DNA of 31,260 nucleotides, from positions 1-31,260 of the forward strand of contig JBMNUM010000023.1 in assembly GCA_050946275.1 (NCBI GenBank), written 5' to 3'. How positions within the stretch are numbered: position 1 is the first letter of the stretch; every line of letters starts with the position of its first letter. The stretch comes from JBMNUM01 sp050946275. Lineage in GTDB: Bacteria > Actinomycetota > Coriobacteriia > Coriobacteriales > CADBOM01. Shown here piece by piece: positions 22,539-31,133 of the stretch. The translations under genes were made by a program, and so were the position numbers. A model generated the notes under the pieces. It saw only the letters and a program-made list of their open reading frames with translations, did no database searches and had not been told where the DNA came from.

Positions 22539-23867
22539 CTAGAGCCTCGAGAAATACCGCTCGGTTTCCCAGGCGGATACGTCCCTGTTGAAGAGCGTGC
22601 ACTCGCGACGGCCGTATTCGAGGAGGTATGCATGGAGGCGATCTCCGAGTACTTCCTTCATGAGGCTGGAATCCTCGAGTCGATCGAGGGCATGCGAGAG
22701 CGTCGGGGGCATGCACTCGGCCTCACACACGTCCGAACCCTGGAGCGGGTCTCCGAGAGTTAACCCCTCCTCGATACCCTGGAGCCCGGCGGCAAGTGTC
22801 ACGGAAAGCGCGAGGTAGGGATTCGCCGCCGCATCGGGAACGGAGAGCTCGACGCGCGTGGCGTTCTCATCTTCGGGCCGATACGCCGGAACGCGAACAA
22901 TCGATCTGCTGCTCGCATGCGACCAGCAGATCCTGTTTGGAGCATCAGGTGCCGCGAGCCTCTTGTAGGAGTTGACGTGCTGGTTCGTGATGGCGCAGTA
23001 GGCTGGCGCATATGCGAGCAGCCCGGCGATATAGCTCTTGGCCGTCGCCGACAGATTGAGTCCTGACGGGTCGTGGAAGACGTTCGTCCCCTCCTCGTCG
23101 AATAGCGATTGATGCAGGTGCATCCCGCTACCATGCAGGTCGATCGCGGGCTTGGGCATGAACGTGGCGTACACGCCATGGGCAAGCGCAACCTCTTTCA
23201 CGACGAGCCGATACGTCATGATCGCATCCGCCACGGAGATCGCGTCGGCATAGCGCAGATCTATCTCCTGCTGCGACGGCGAGGACTCGTGATGCGAGTA
23301 TTCCACGGGGATGGACATCTTCTCGAGCGTGAGAATCGTGTCGCGCCTAAGGTCCGATGCGTGGTCATCGGTCGTCAAATCGAAGTAACCGGCGTTGTCG
23401 AGTGGCTCGAACGCCTCTTTACCTCGCGAATAGTAGAATTCCAGCTCCGGGCCGACGTTGAAGGAGAACCCGAGGCCCCGCGCACGCTCCACCGCCCGCT
23501 TCAAGACGTTTCGGGGATCGCCCGCACACGGCATGCCATCGGGTGTGCGGACATCGCAGAACATGCGGGCAACGCCGTTGTCCTTCGGTCTCCAGGGTAG
23601 AACTTGGAAGGAGCTCGCGATTGGGAACGCGAGCATATGGGAATCGACCTCATCGCAAAATCCGGCGATGGAACTCGCATCGAACCCCATCCCCTGCTCG
23701 AGGGCGCTCTCTATTTCGCTATCGGTAACGGCCAGCGATTTGAGGTTTCCGAGCGCATCGGTGAACCAGAGCCGTATGAAATGGATGTCGCGTTCCTCGA
23801 TTTGCCTGAGGACATAGTCGTGATCGTTGAGCACCTCGAGCACCGTTCCCTTCGCCGAAATTGGCAT
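22539..23867 (-). CDS. Type I glutamine synthetase-like protein with altered glutamate site
   Basis: The product is 442 aa and collinear with the short GSI-alpha enzymes such as Bacillus GlnA. Kept motifs are GPELEFY (139-145), HHES..QQEIDLRY (192-206), HGSGMHLHQS (245-254), VNSYKRL (298-304), VPAY and ANPYLALS. Several residues conserved in true enzymes differ: Asn of NGSGMH is His (H245), the NRS motif reads Ser-Ser-Arg (319-321), Arg of the E-x-R motif is Ser (S342), and the region of the feedback Arg reads CDEV. It could be a divergent glutamine synthetase, a gamma-glutamyl-amine ligase or a regulatory protein. It is transcribed with the glnR-like gene and diverges from glnN. The ribosome site is weak (CGGGC). 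Confidence 0.82.
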   Translation of the reverse strand: MPISAKGTVLEVLNDHDYVLRQIEERDIHFIRLWFTDALGNLKSLAVTDSEIESALEQGMGFDASSIAGFCDEVDSHMLAFPIASSFQVLPWRPKDNGVARMFCDVRTPDGMPCAGDPRNVLKRAVERARGLGFSFNVGPELEFYYSRGKEAFEPLDNAGYFDLTTDDHASDLRRDTILTLEKMSIPVEYSHHESSPSQQEIDLRYADAISVADAIMTYRLVVKEVALAHGVYATFMPKPAIDLHGSGMHLHQSLFDEEGTNVFHDPSGLNLSATAKSYIAGLLAYAPAYCAITNQHVNSYKRLAAPDAPNRICWSHASSRSIVRVPAYRPEDENATRVELSVPDAAANPYLALSVTLAAGLQGIEEGLTLGDPLQGSDVCEAECMPPTLSHALDRLEDSSLMKEVLGDRLHAYLLEYGRRECTLFNRDVSAWETERYFSRL

Positions 23868-23972
23868 GTTGCCCGTACTTCATGCGGTATATGGGTGCAT
23901 CGAGCGCACTCGTTCCGGCCGCATACCTCATAAATGATACACTTCGACTAGGCTTTACAGAAAGGGGACGGC

Positions 23973-26075
23973 ATGGCCAAGACCGCCGAAGTCTATGGTA
24001 AGTGGGTTTTCAACGATCACGTGATGAAGGAGCGGCTCCCAAGCGCAACGTACAAGCAGTTGAAGACCGCTGTCGACGAGGGAATCAAGATCACGCCCGA
24101 AATCGCCAACGTCGTGGCGCATGCAATGAAGGAATGGGCCATAGAGATGGGCGCGACGCACTTCACCCATTGGTTCCAGCCCCTGAGCGGTGTCACGTCG
24201 GAGAAGCACGACAGCTTCATCAACCCCCTGCCAGATGGCAGGGCGCTCATGAGTTTCTCGGGCAAGGAGCTCATCCAGGGAGAGCCAGATGCATCCAGCT
24301 TCCCCTCGGGCGGCCTGCGCGCCACCTTCGAGGCCCGTGGCTACACCGCCTGGGATCCCACGAGCTATGCGTTCATCAAGGACCATGTCCTGTGCATTCC
24401 GACGGCGTTCTGCAGCTACACGGGCGAGGCGCTCGACAAGCGCACTCCCCTGCTCCGTTCCATGGAGGTCGTTTCGAGACAGGCACAGCGGGTGCTCGAT
24501 CTTCTCGGCGATGATATCGGCCGCATCACGACGTTCGTCGGTCCCGAGCAGGAGTATTTCCTGATCCAGCGCGGTGATTTCTCGAAGCGCCCCGACCTCA
24601 TCATGACCGGTCGAACGCTCTTCGGTTGCAAGCCGATCAAGGGGCAGGAGCTCGAGGAGCATTATTTCGGGGCTATCAGGCCGAGGGTCATGCGCTTCAT
24701 GAAAGAGCTCGACGAGGTCCTCTGGGAGCTTGGCGTGCCCGCCAAGACCCGGCACAACGAAGTCGCCCCAGCGCAGCATGAGCTCGCACCGCTGCACTCG
24801 AAGACCAACATCGCGATCGACGCTAACCTCATCGCGATGGAGATGATGAAGATCGTCGCGACGCACCAGGATATGTGGTGCCTGCAGCACGAGAAGCCCT
24901 TCGCCGGCGTCAACGGTAGCGGCAAGCACAACAACTGGTCCATCGGCTCGGACACCGTCAATCTGCTCGAGCCCACGAAGCACCCGGCCAATAACCTGCG
25001 TTTCCTCATTTTCCTGACGGCTGTCATAAAGGCCGTCCACGACTATGCCGACCTGCTGCGCGCCAGCGTTGCGACTGCCGGCAACGACCTGAGGCTCGGC
25101 GGCGACGAGGCTCCCCCGTCGGTCGTGTCGATCTTCCTCGGCGACGACCTCAACGGCCTCGTTGAGGCTCTGATCGAGGGTGCCGAGTACAAGGAGACGC
25201 CCGAGGGCCACATGGATCTCGGTGTCAACGTGATCCCGAGCCTCAAGAAGGATTCCACAGATCGCAACAGGACGTCGCCATTCGCCTTCACGGGGAACAA
25301 GTTCGAGTTCCGCATGCCCGGCTCCGCAGTCAACCTGGCAGATGCGAACTACGTTCTGAACACGGCTGTGGCCAAGGTTCTCAAGGATTTCGTGGACGCC
25401 ATCGAGGGCGCTCCGAACATCAAGGAGGCCGCCTTCAACGAGGTCTCGCGCCTGCTCCGCGAGAGCAAGGACGTCATTTTCAACGGCAACGGTTACAGCG
25501 AGGAGTGGGAGAAGGAAGCCGAAAGCCGTGGCCTGAACAACCTCCGCACCACCGTTGATGCGATACCCGCGATCATCGACGAGCGCAACATCGCCCTTTT
25601 CGAGGAGATGGGCGTGCTGACGAGGACGGAGGCGGAGAGCCATTATGTCGCCAAGCTCGAGCAATATGCGAAGGTCGTCAACATCGAGGCGCGTTGCATG
25701 CTCAGCATGGCCGGAACGCTCTACGTACCGGCGATCAGCAGGTTCTCCGGTCAAGTCGCATCGTCGCTTGCCGCCAAGAAGCAGCTCGGTGTCGAGTGCA
25801 AGGGCGAGGAGAAGCTTCTCGCCAAGCTGAATGCCGGGCTCGACGGGATTGCCGAGTGCATCGATGAGCTGACGCGGGCAGAGGAACATGCCAACAGCCT
25901 CGACGGTGAGCTCGAGACCGCGCGAGCGCATCTCGACGAGGTGATCCCCGCCATGCAGTCGCTCCGCGAAGTCGTCGACTCGATGGAGATGATCTGCCCG
26001 GAGGATATGTGGCCTGTTCCGAGCTACAACAAGATGCTCTTCTACTCGACGAAGTGCCCGCCTTGGGTCAAGTAG
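23973..26075 (+). CDS. glnN: Type III glutamine synthetase
   Basis: The enzyme joins ammonia to glutamate with ATP and is the large type (about 700 aa) typical of anaerobes. The product is 700 aa. The N-terminus (YGKWVFNDHVMKERLP), the TH-WFQP block (THFTHWFQPLSG, EKHDSF), QEYFLI with TGRTLFGCKP, HNEVAPAQHELAPLH and KPFAGVNGSGKHNNWSIG are all present, the last being the family form of the glutamate/ATP-site motif. Unlike the GlnA-like neighbour, the asparagine of NGSG is kept. ATG 23973 has AAAGGGG upstream. It shares a 105-base divergent promoter region with the glnA-like operon, where a TACACT box (23938-23943) is the best -10 candidate, and it ends at a bidirectional terminator. Confidence 0.96.
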   Translation: MAKTAEVYGKWVFNDHVMKERLPSATYKQLKTAVDEGIKITPEIANVVAHAMKEWAIEMGATHFTHWFQPLSGVTSEKHDSFINPLPDGRALMSFSGKELIQGEPDASSFPSGGLRATFEARGYTAWDPTSYAFIKDHVLCIPTAFCSYTGEALDKRTPLLRSMEVVSRQAQRVLDLLGDDIGRITTFVGPEQEYFLIQRGDFSKRPDLIMTGRTLFGCKPIKGQELEEHYFGAIRPRVMRFMKELDEVLWELGVPAKTRHNEVAPAQHELAPLHSKTNIAIDANLIAMEMMKIVATHQDMWCLQHEKPFAGVNGSGKHNNWSIGSDTVNLLEPTKHPANNLRFLIFLTAVIKAVHDYADLLRASVATAGNDLRLGGDEAPPSVVSIFLGDDLNGLVEALIEGAEYKETPEGHMDLGVNVIPSLKKDSTDRNRTSPFAFTGNKFEFRMPGSAVNLADANYVLNTAVAKVLKDFVDAIEGAPNIKEAAFNEVSRLLRESKDVIFNGNGYSEEWEKEAESRGLNNLRTTVDAIPAIIDERNIALFEEMGVLTRTEAESHYVAKLEQYAKVVNIEARCMLSMAGTLYVPAISRFSGQVASSLAAKKQLGVECKGEEKLLAKLNAGLDGIAECIDELTRAEEHANSLDGELETARAHLDEVIPAMQSLREVVDSMEMICPEDMWPVPSYNKMLFYSTKCPPWVK

Positions 26076-26113
26076 AAATCGAAACACTCCCTAGGGGGCG
26101 AACCGCAATCGAG

Positions 26114-26144
26114 AAGGGGCCGGGATGCTGTATCCCGGCCCCTT
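26114..26144. terminator. Bidirectional terminator between glnN and htpG
   Basis: The arm AAGGGGCCGGGAT pairs perfectly with ATCCCGGCCCCTT (13 bp, 5-nt loop). It lies in the gap between these convergent genes and serves both. Confidence 0.88.
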
Positions 26145-26168
26145 GCCATCTCGTTGTTCTCGCCCGGG

Positions 26169-28073
26169 TTACTTCATCAGCCCGGTGACGAGATTGGCGT
26201 ACTCGATCGGATCCTCGACCGGCAATCCCTCCATGAGGAGCGCCTGGCTGTAGAGGATCTTCGTATAGAGCGCGACCTTGTCTGCATCCCCGGCTTCCTG
26301 CGCGGCCTGGAGCGTCTTGAAGATCTCGTGGTCGGGATTGATCTCGAGCACGCGCTGGGAGCGAATCTTCTCGCCGTTGGGGTTTTGCGAGAGGATCTTC
26401 TCCATCTCGAGGGAGACGGGACCCTCGGCGGTGAGGCACACCGGCGCATCGGTCAGGCGGGTGGAAACGGCGACACGGGTGACGAGATCGCCGAGAGCCT
26501 CCTGCATGGAGCCCATGAGACCCTCGTTCTCCTTGGTCACCGCTTCGGCTTCCTGCTTCTCCTCCTCGGTCTCGAGGTCGAGGTTTCCGCCGGCTACGTT
26601 GGCAAACTCCTTCTCCTCGAACATATGCATGGTGCCGAGGCAGAACTCGTCGACATCCTCGGTGCACAGGAGCACGTCGAATCCCTTGCCCAGAACGGTC
26701 TGGACGATCGGCATGCGCGATAGCAGATCCTGCGAATCACCCGAAGCGTAGTAGATCTGCTTCTGGTCGCCCGCCATCGCGGAAACGTACTCGCCGAGGG
26801 TGACCATCCTCTTCTCGCGTGCCGAGTAGAAGAGCAACAGGTCGGACACGAGCTCGACGTCCTGACCGTAGCTCGCGTACACGCTGTACTTGAGCGTACG
26901 TCCGAAGTTCGCGAAGAACGTCTCGTACGTCTCGCGGTCATTGTCTCGCATCGATGCGAGCTCGGACTTGATCTTCTTCTCGATCCTGCGCTCAATCGCT
27001 CGCAGCTGGCGATCCTGCTGGAGCATCTCGCGGGAGATGTTGAGGCTGAGGTCCTGGCTGTCGACGACGCCGCGCACGAAATTGAAGCAATCCGGAACGA
27101 GGTCCTCGCACTTCTCCATGATCATGACGCCGGAGGTGTAGAGGCCGAGGCCCTTCTTATAGTCCTTCGAGTAGAAATCGAACGGCTGGCGGTTCGGGAT
27201 GAAGAGCAGGGCATCGTAGGAGAGCGTGCCCTCTGCCTTGAACGAGATGACCTTGGCAGGATCCTCGAAGTCGTGGAACGTCTGCTTGTAGAACTCGTTG
27301 TACTCCTCGTCGGTCACCTCGGACTTCGCGCGTTTCCAGATCGGAATCATGGAGTTGAGCGTCGTCACCTCGACGTAATCCTCGTATTGCGTCTTGTAGT
27401 CGGGGCCGGCATCCTCGGGCTTGGGCAGTGCACGTTGGAGGTGCTCCTCCATCTGGATCGGGTAGCGGACGTAGTTGCTGTACTTTCGAACGAGCCTCTT
27501 GATCTCGCCCTCCTCGAGGAAGCGGCTGTAGGGCTCCTCGTTGGAATCCATCTTCAGCGTGAGGATGACGTCGGTTCCATGCTGGTCCTTCTCGGCATCC
27601 TCGACCGTGTAGCCCTCGACGCCCTTGCTGACCCAGCGGTATGCCTCGTCGCTGCCATAGGCACGTGTCACTACCTCGACTTTCTCGGCGACCATGAATG
27701 CCGAGTAGAAGCCGACTCCGAACTGACCGATGATGTCGATGTCACCGCCCTGGCTCTCGCTGTTCTCGGTTTTGAAATCGAGGCTGCCGGAATGCGCGAT
27801 GGTCGAGAGGTCCTTTTCGAGCTCGTCCTTCGTCATGCCGATTCCGGTATCCCGAATGATGAGCTTGCGCTCGTCCGGGTCGATATCGATCACGATGCGG
27901 AGGTCGTCCTTGGAGAGCTTCACATCGGTGTCCGTCAGGCTCTTGAAATACAGCTTGTCCACTGCATCCGACGCGTTCGAGATGAGCTCGCGGAGGAAGA
28001 TTTCCTTGTTCGTGTAGATGGAGTTGATCATGAGATCGAGGAGCTTTTGGCTCTCTGCCTTGAACTTGCGCAT
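26169..28073 (-). CDS. htpG: Molecular chaperone HtpG (Hsp90)
   Basis: The product is 634 aa, the bacterial Hsp90 length. The ATP-binding domain contains ELISNASDAVDKL (about residues 29-41), DTGIGMT and GQFGVGFYSAFMV. The middle domain has SLNISREMLQQD, the catalytic-loop Arg segment typical of HtpG, and the C-terminal dimer domain follows. HtpG folds and protects client proteins during stress, as an ATP-driven dimer. The start has AGAGGGA before the ATG. A CIRCE-like operator lies 32 bases upstream, so HrcA control is likely. Confidence 0.96.
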   Translation of the reverse strand: MRKFKAESQKLLDLMINSIYTNKEIFLRELISNASDAVDKLYFKSLTDTDVKLSKDDLRIVIDIDPDERKLIIRDTGIGMTKDELEKDLSTIAHSGSLDFKTENSESQGGDIDIIGQFGVGFYSAFMVAEKVEVVTRAYGSDEAYRWVSKGVEGYTVEDAEKDQHGTDVILTLKMDSNEEPYSRFLEEGEIKRLVRKYSNYVRYPIQMEEHLQRALPKPEDAGPDYKTQYEDYVEVTTLNSMIPIWKRAKSEVTDEEYNEFYKQTFHDFEDPAKVISFKAEGTLSYDALLFIPNRQPFDFYSKDYKKGLGLYTSGVMIMEKCEDLVPDCFNFVRGVVDSQDLSLNISREMLQQDRQLRAIERRIEKKIKSELASMRDNDRETYETFFANFGRTLKYSVYASYGQDVELVSDLLLFYSAREKRMVTLGEYVSAMAGDQKQIYYASGDSQDLLSRMPIVQTVLGKGFDVLLCTEDVDEFCLGTMHMFEEKEFANVAGGNLDLETEEEKQEAEAVTKENEGLMGSMQEALGDLVTRVAVSTRLTDAPVCLTAEGPVSLEMEKILSQNPNGEKIRSQRVLEINPDHEIFKTLQAAQEAGDADKVALYTKILYSQALLMEGLPVEDPIEYANLVTGLMK

Positions 28074-28104
28074 CTATTCCCTCTTTTCTTCGTTCATTCG
28101 CAAT

Positions 28105-28131
28105 TTAGCACTCTCGCCTTTAGACTGCTAA
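28105..28131. promoter_or_regulatory. CIRCE-like operator upstream of htpG
   Basis: TTAGCACTC (28105-28113), a 9-base spacer (28114-28122) and GACTGCTAA (28123-28131) differ from the consensus HrcA site TTAGCACTC-N9-GAGTGCTAA at one base. It stands where the htpG promoter must be, 32 bases before the start codon. Confidence 0.88.
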
Positions 28132-28220
28132 ACGATTCTAGTCCGGGCGTATGGCGGATGCAAGGACGCATCGGCAAAGGATTGCACGAGCCGACGCGCG
28201 CCTAGGTGGATTCTCGTGAA

Positions 28221-28252
28221 ATGAAAGGGGCCGCGGTCGAAACCGCGGCCCC
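28221..28252 (-). terminator. Terminator of the acetyltransferase-aminotransferase gene
   Basis: GGGGCCGCGGT (28227-28237) and ACCGCGGCCCC (28242-28252) form an 11-bp stem with a 4-nt loop. On the minus strand it is followed by TTTCATTTC. It lies about 20 bases after the stop codon. Confidence 0.82.
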
Positions 28253-28273
28253 GTAGCCGGTTTGCCAAATCTG

Positions 28274-29947
28274 CTAGATGGCCTCGTATGCGATCTTGAG
28301 CTTCTTGAACGCCTCGCGCGAGTTCTCGATCGTCTCCTTGGAAACGCAGTATCCGACGCGGACCCAACCGCCGATACCGAAGCTCTCGGACGGGACCATG
28401 AGTATCTCCTTGCCCAGAGCGCAATCCGCGAACGCGCGGGCGTCGCCGTCGGGGGACTTGACCCACAGATAGAACGCGCCGCGCGGATCGACGTACTCGA
28501 AGCCGTTCTCCTCCATGATCGAGCGCAGCAGGCGCCTGTTCTCGTCATAAGACTCGACGTCGGTCGGCTCGTTCACACAGCGCTCGATGACGCGTTGGAA
28601 CAATGCGGGCGCACAAACGTATCCGAGGGCACGGCCTGCACCGCTAATCGCGTAGTAGACGCGCTGCGAGTTCGTGACGTTCGAGGGTACGAGCACATAT
28701 CCTATGCGCTCGCCGGGAAGGCTCAGGGACTTCGACCACGAGTAGCACACGATGGTGTCGGAATAGATCGAGGGAATCCACGGCACCCTCGCTCCGCCAT
28801 AGACGATTTCGCGATAGGGCTCGTCGGAGATGATGTAGATGGGATTGCCATACTCCTCGGACTTCGCGCGGAGCACATCCGCGAGTCGGGCGAGGCCATC
28901 GGCCTGGTAGACGGTTCCCGTGGGGTTGTTCGGACTGTTGAGGATAATGGCGCGCGTGTGCTCGGTGATGGCCTCCTTGATGGCCTTCACGTCGAGCTGG
29001 AAATCCTCCTGCCGTGCGAGGACCTTCACGCAGGTCGCCCCGGCCGCCTCGATCCACATCTTGTACTCGGGGAAGTACGGGGCGACGACGATGACCTCGT
29101 CGCCCGTCGAAACGAGGGCCTTCAGCGTGCATGCGAGCGATGCCGCCGCACCCATGGTCATGTAGAAGTTGTCGGGCGTGTAGGCGGTGCCGTATCGCTC
29201 ATTAAGGTTATCGGCGATGGCCTGTCGGGTCGAAGCGAGACCGCGGGCATCAGTGTATCCATGCAGGGCAGAGGGCTCCTCGTCGGCGAGGTCGCGAAGT
29301 GCCTGTGCAACCGCAGGCGGTGCGGGAATGGACGGATTGCCGATGCTGAAATCGAAGACGTTCTCCTCGCCGATCTCGGCCTTTCGTTTCTGCCCATAGG
29401 CGAAAAGCTCGCGGATCGCAGAAGGCGCTGCGCCGAGGTCGTGCATCTTCTGGTTGAAGATTCCCTGGTGCGGCTCCTCGTCGACGAGCTCCTCGTTCGG
29501 ACGGTTCTTCCCCATCCAGATGTGAGCGACGTGCTCCTCTTTGTCCACCGATCCGTAGCTCTTGTAGCCGAGCTGCTGGTAGAAGGGGGCAACGCGGCAT
29601 TGCGCATGCAGGATGACGCGTGCCGCACCGCACGACCAGGCGATGCGCTCAGCCTCCCAAACGAGCTTCGCGCCAAGGCGCTGGCGGCGGAACTCGGGCT
29701 TGATGGCGAAGCGTCCGATGGTCCACGGATGGGCCTCATCCTCGCCTCCCGGCACGACACGGCCGCACCCTGCGAGCTCGCCGTTCACGCGAGCCGTGAT
29801 ATGGATGGTCTCCTCCATGTCATCGTACTCATCGTGCTCCTCGACGAAACCCTGCTCGTTGATGAAGACGCTCTCGCGAATCTCCCAGGCTCCCTCGAAG
29901 TCGTCTCGGTTGAATTCGATCTCTTCGCTATCGATCATATGCTCCAT
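28274..29947 (-). CDS. Fusion of a GNAT acetyltransferase and a class I/II aminotransferase
   Basis: The product is 557 aa. Residues about 1-148 are a GNAT domain resembling ElaA (VFINEQGF, RFAIKPEFRRQRLGAKL, HAQCRVAPFYQQLGY). A short acidic linker (149-165) leads to residues about 168-557, a PLP-dependent aminotransferase with its own complete start-like segment (MHDLGAAPSAIRELF). Its PLP site has N341 in NSPNNPTG, D375 and Y378 in SDEPYRE, and the Schiff-base lysine K406 in SWSKSLSL, followed by R414. The substrates of both halves are unknown. The start at 29947 has GGAGG eight bases away; two earlier in-frame ATG codons are closer to that site or lack one. It follows the lipoprotein gene by 20 bases. 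The frame is continuous through the junction. Confidence 0.88.
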   Translation of the reverse strand: MEHMIDSEEIEFNRDDFEGAWEIRESVFINEQGFVEEHDEYDDMEETIHITARVNGELAGCGRVVPGGEDEAHPWTIGRFAIKPEFRRQRLGAKLVWEAERIAWSCGAARVILHAQCRVAPFYQQLGYKSYGSVDKEEHVAHIWMGKNRPNEELVDEEPHQGIFNQKMHDLGAAPSAIRELFAYGQKRKAEIGEENVFDFSIGNPSIPAPPAVAQALRDLADEEPSALHGYTDARGLASTRQAIADNLNERYGTAYTPDNFYMTMGAAASLACTLKALVSTGDEVIVVAPYFPEYKMWIEAAGATCVKVLARQEDFQLDVKAIKEAITEHTRAIILNSPNNPTGTVYQADGLARLADVLRAKSEEYGNPIYIISDEPYREIVYGGARVPWIPSIYSDTIVCYSWSKSLSLPGERIGYVLVPSNVTNSQRVYYAISGAGRALGYVCAPALFQRVIERCVNEPTDVESYDENRRLLRSIMEENGFEYVDPRGAFYLWVKSPDGDARAFADCALGKEILMVPSESFGIGGWVRVGYCVSKETIENSREAFKKLKIAYEAI

Positions 29948-29967
29948 CTTCATGCCCTCCGTTGGTT

Positions 29968-30942
29968 CTACTTGGCGGTTGCCGTGCAGCGGACGACTTC
30001 GAGGTACTGCCCGTCCTCGACCGTGCACGTAGCCGTCGAATCGAAGTTGTTGTTCTCGATGATGCTTGCCTCGGGCGTCGAGTCACCGTAGATCGCGTAA
30101 TAGCCCATGCCCATATCCGTCGAAAGCTCGTACTCGCCGGCCGGGCAATCCTTGCCGACAAGGCACGTGCCGTTGCTCTCGAGCGTTATGGACGAAGAAT
30201 AAGTGTATGCATCAGCGGGCACCATGGTCGCATTCTGGACCTCGATGACCTGACCGTCCGCCACGGTGACGTATTTGACGGTCGTGAAGCTCGAGTTGCC
30301 GATGATGTCGGTCTTGGTGTCATCGGGATAGATGCAGTAGTAGCCGTCACCGTTTGCCATGAGTCGGTACTCGCCGGCATCGAGGTTCTGGCCGACCGTG
30401 TAGGTACCGGCCGGAATCGAGCCGCTGGACGCGGCTGCAGAGGTATCGTTCTCACCAGCGATCGGAGTTGCATCGATGGGCGCTTGCTGGCTGGGCTGCG
30501 AAGCGCCGTTGGCGAGACTGCCCTCGGTGGCCGGTGCCGATGCCGCGAGGTCGGACGATTTCGTGAACGTCATCGTGGACCCGTTCCCGTCGAGCGTCAG
30601 CTTTCCGTTGGCAACCGTGCAGGTAACGGATCCGTCGAACAACGCGACGGTCGCCGTTCCGTTATCGAAACTCCATGTGCCGGGGTGATTGTATCCGAAG
30701 GCGTTGAGGGCTGCGGTGTCATCCGCAGCGAGGATGAGAGTGTAATCCTGGCCGAGAGCGCGCTTCTCGGCGAGCTCCTGGTTCGTCGCCTCGTCTACGA
30801 CGCCGTCGACGGTAGCGGACTCGAGGCTCCAAACGCCGACGATGTCTTCCTTCACGAGTTGCTCTGCGCACCCGGCGAGCGCGACAGAGAGTGCGAGTGC
30901 GGTGCAAATCGCCATAACGGTTGCGATTAATTTGCGTTTCAT
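29968..30942 (-). CDS. Two-repeat lipoprotein of unknown function
   Basis: The product is 324 aa. A signal peptide with lipobox LAGC (cysteine at residue 25) marks an outer-surface lipoprotein. Residues about 30-128 form a globular domain beginning IVGVWSLESATVDG, as in lipocalin-like DUF families. A Ser/Ala/Pro linker (129-174) follows. The rest consists of two related units (about 175-245 and 255-324) with the shared pattern VGxxxxAGEY, GYYxIY, IIxNxxF and VxDGQxxEV. Such units occur in surface proteins of Gram-positive bacteria, but I know of no function. The start has AAGGAGC in front. It could be co-transcribed with the fusion gene, but a functional link is not evident. Confidence 0.8.
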   Translation of the reverse strand: MKRKLIATVMAICTALALSVALAGCAEQLVKEDIVGVWSLESATVDGVVDEATNQELAEKRALGQDYTLILAADDTAALNAFGYNHPGTWSFDNGTATVALFDGSVTCTVANGKLTLDGNGSTMTFTKSSDLAASAPATEGSLANGASQPSQQAPIDATPIAGENDTSAAASSGSIPAGTYTVGQNLDAGEYRLMANGDGYYCIYPDDTKTDIIGNSSFTTVKYVTVADGQVIEVQNATMVPADAYTYSSSITLESNGTCLVGKDCPAGEYELSTDMGMGYYAIYGDSTPEASIIENNNFDSTATCTVEDGQYLEVVRCTATAK

Positions 30943-30967
30943 ATGCGGCTCCTTAAAACAATAAAAA

Positions 30968-31094
30968 TGGCCCGCCCAGTAGGATTCCCGCCTGCTCCCT
31001 TCGGTCGCATGCTAGGACCCTCGCCTTCGGCTCGGGTATCGACAGTCCACCGGACTGTCGATCCTTCTCAGGTTCGAATCCTTGCGAGTTTAGG
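30968..31094. repeat. 127-bp structured direct repeat, copy 1
   Basis: This unit is identical to copy 2 over 127 bp, with a period of 166 bp. It can fold into several hairpins. The strongest is ATCGACAGTCC-ACC-GGACTGTCGAT (11 bp), with AGTAGG/CCTGCT, a stem around CGCCTTCGGC and AGGTTCGAATCCT. No gene is seen in the 318 bases to the right of the lipoprotein start. The lipoprotein promoter must lie within or close to this copy. Confidence 0.9.
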
Positions 31095-31133
31095 TCTCAT
31101 GCAAGCATCCATGACTGAAACTAGCCAAAATAG

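Noticed and set aside
23868..23972. A GlnR-binding box between the divergent glnA-like and glnN genes
   Set aside because: I looked for the spaced GTnAC/GAAAC pattern known from actinobacterial GlnR and saw no convincing match.
23955..26087. A 710-codon minus-strand frame antisense to glnN
   Set aside because: The opposite strand encodes a complete type III glutamine synthetase; the long frame is a consequence of high GC at third codon positions.
28262..30091. A 609-codon plus-strand frame antisense to the acetyltransferase-aminotransferase fusion
   Set aside because: The fusion has conserved motifs throughout; the antisense frame has no promoter, ribosome site or recognisable domain.
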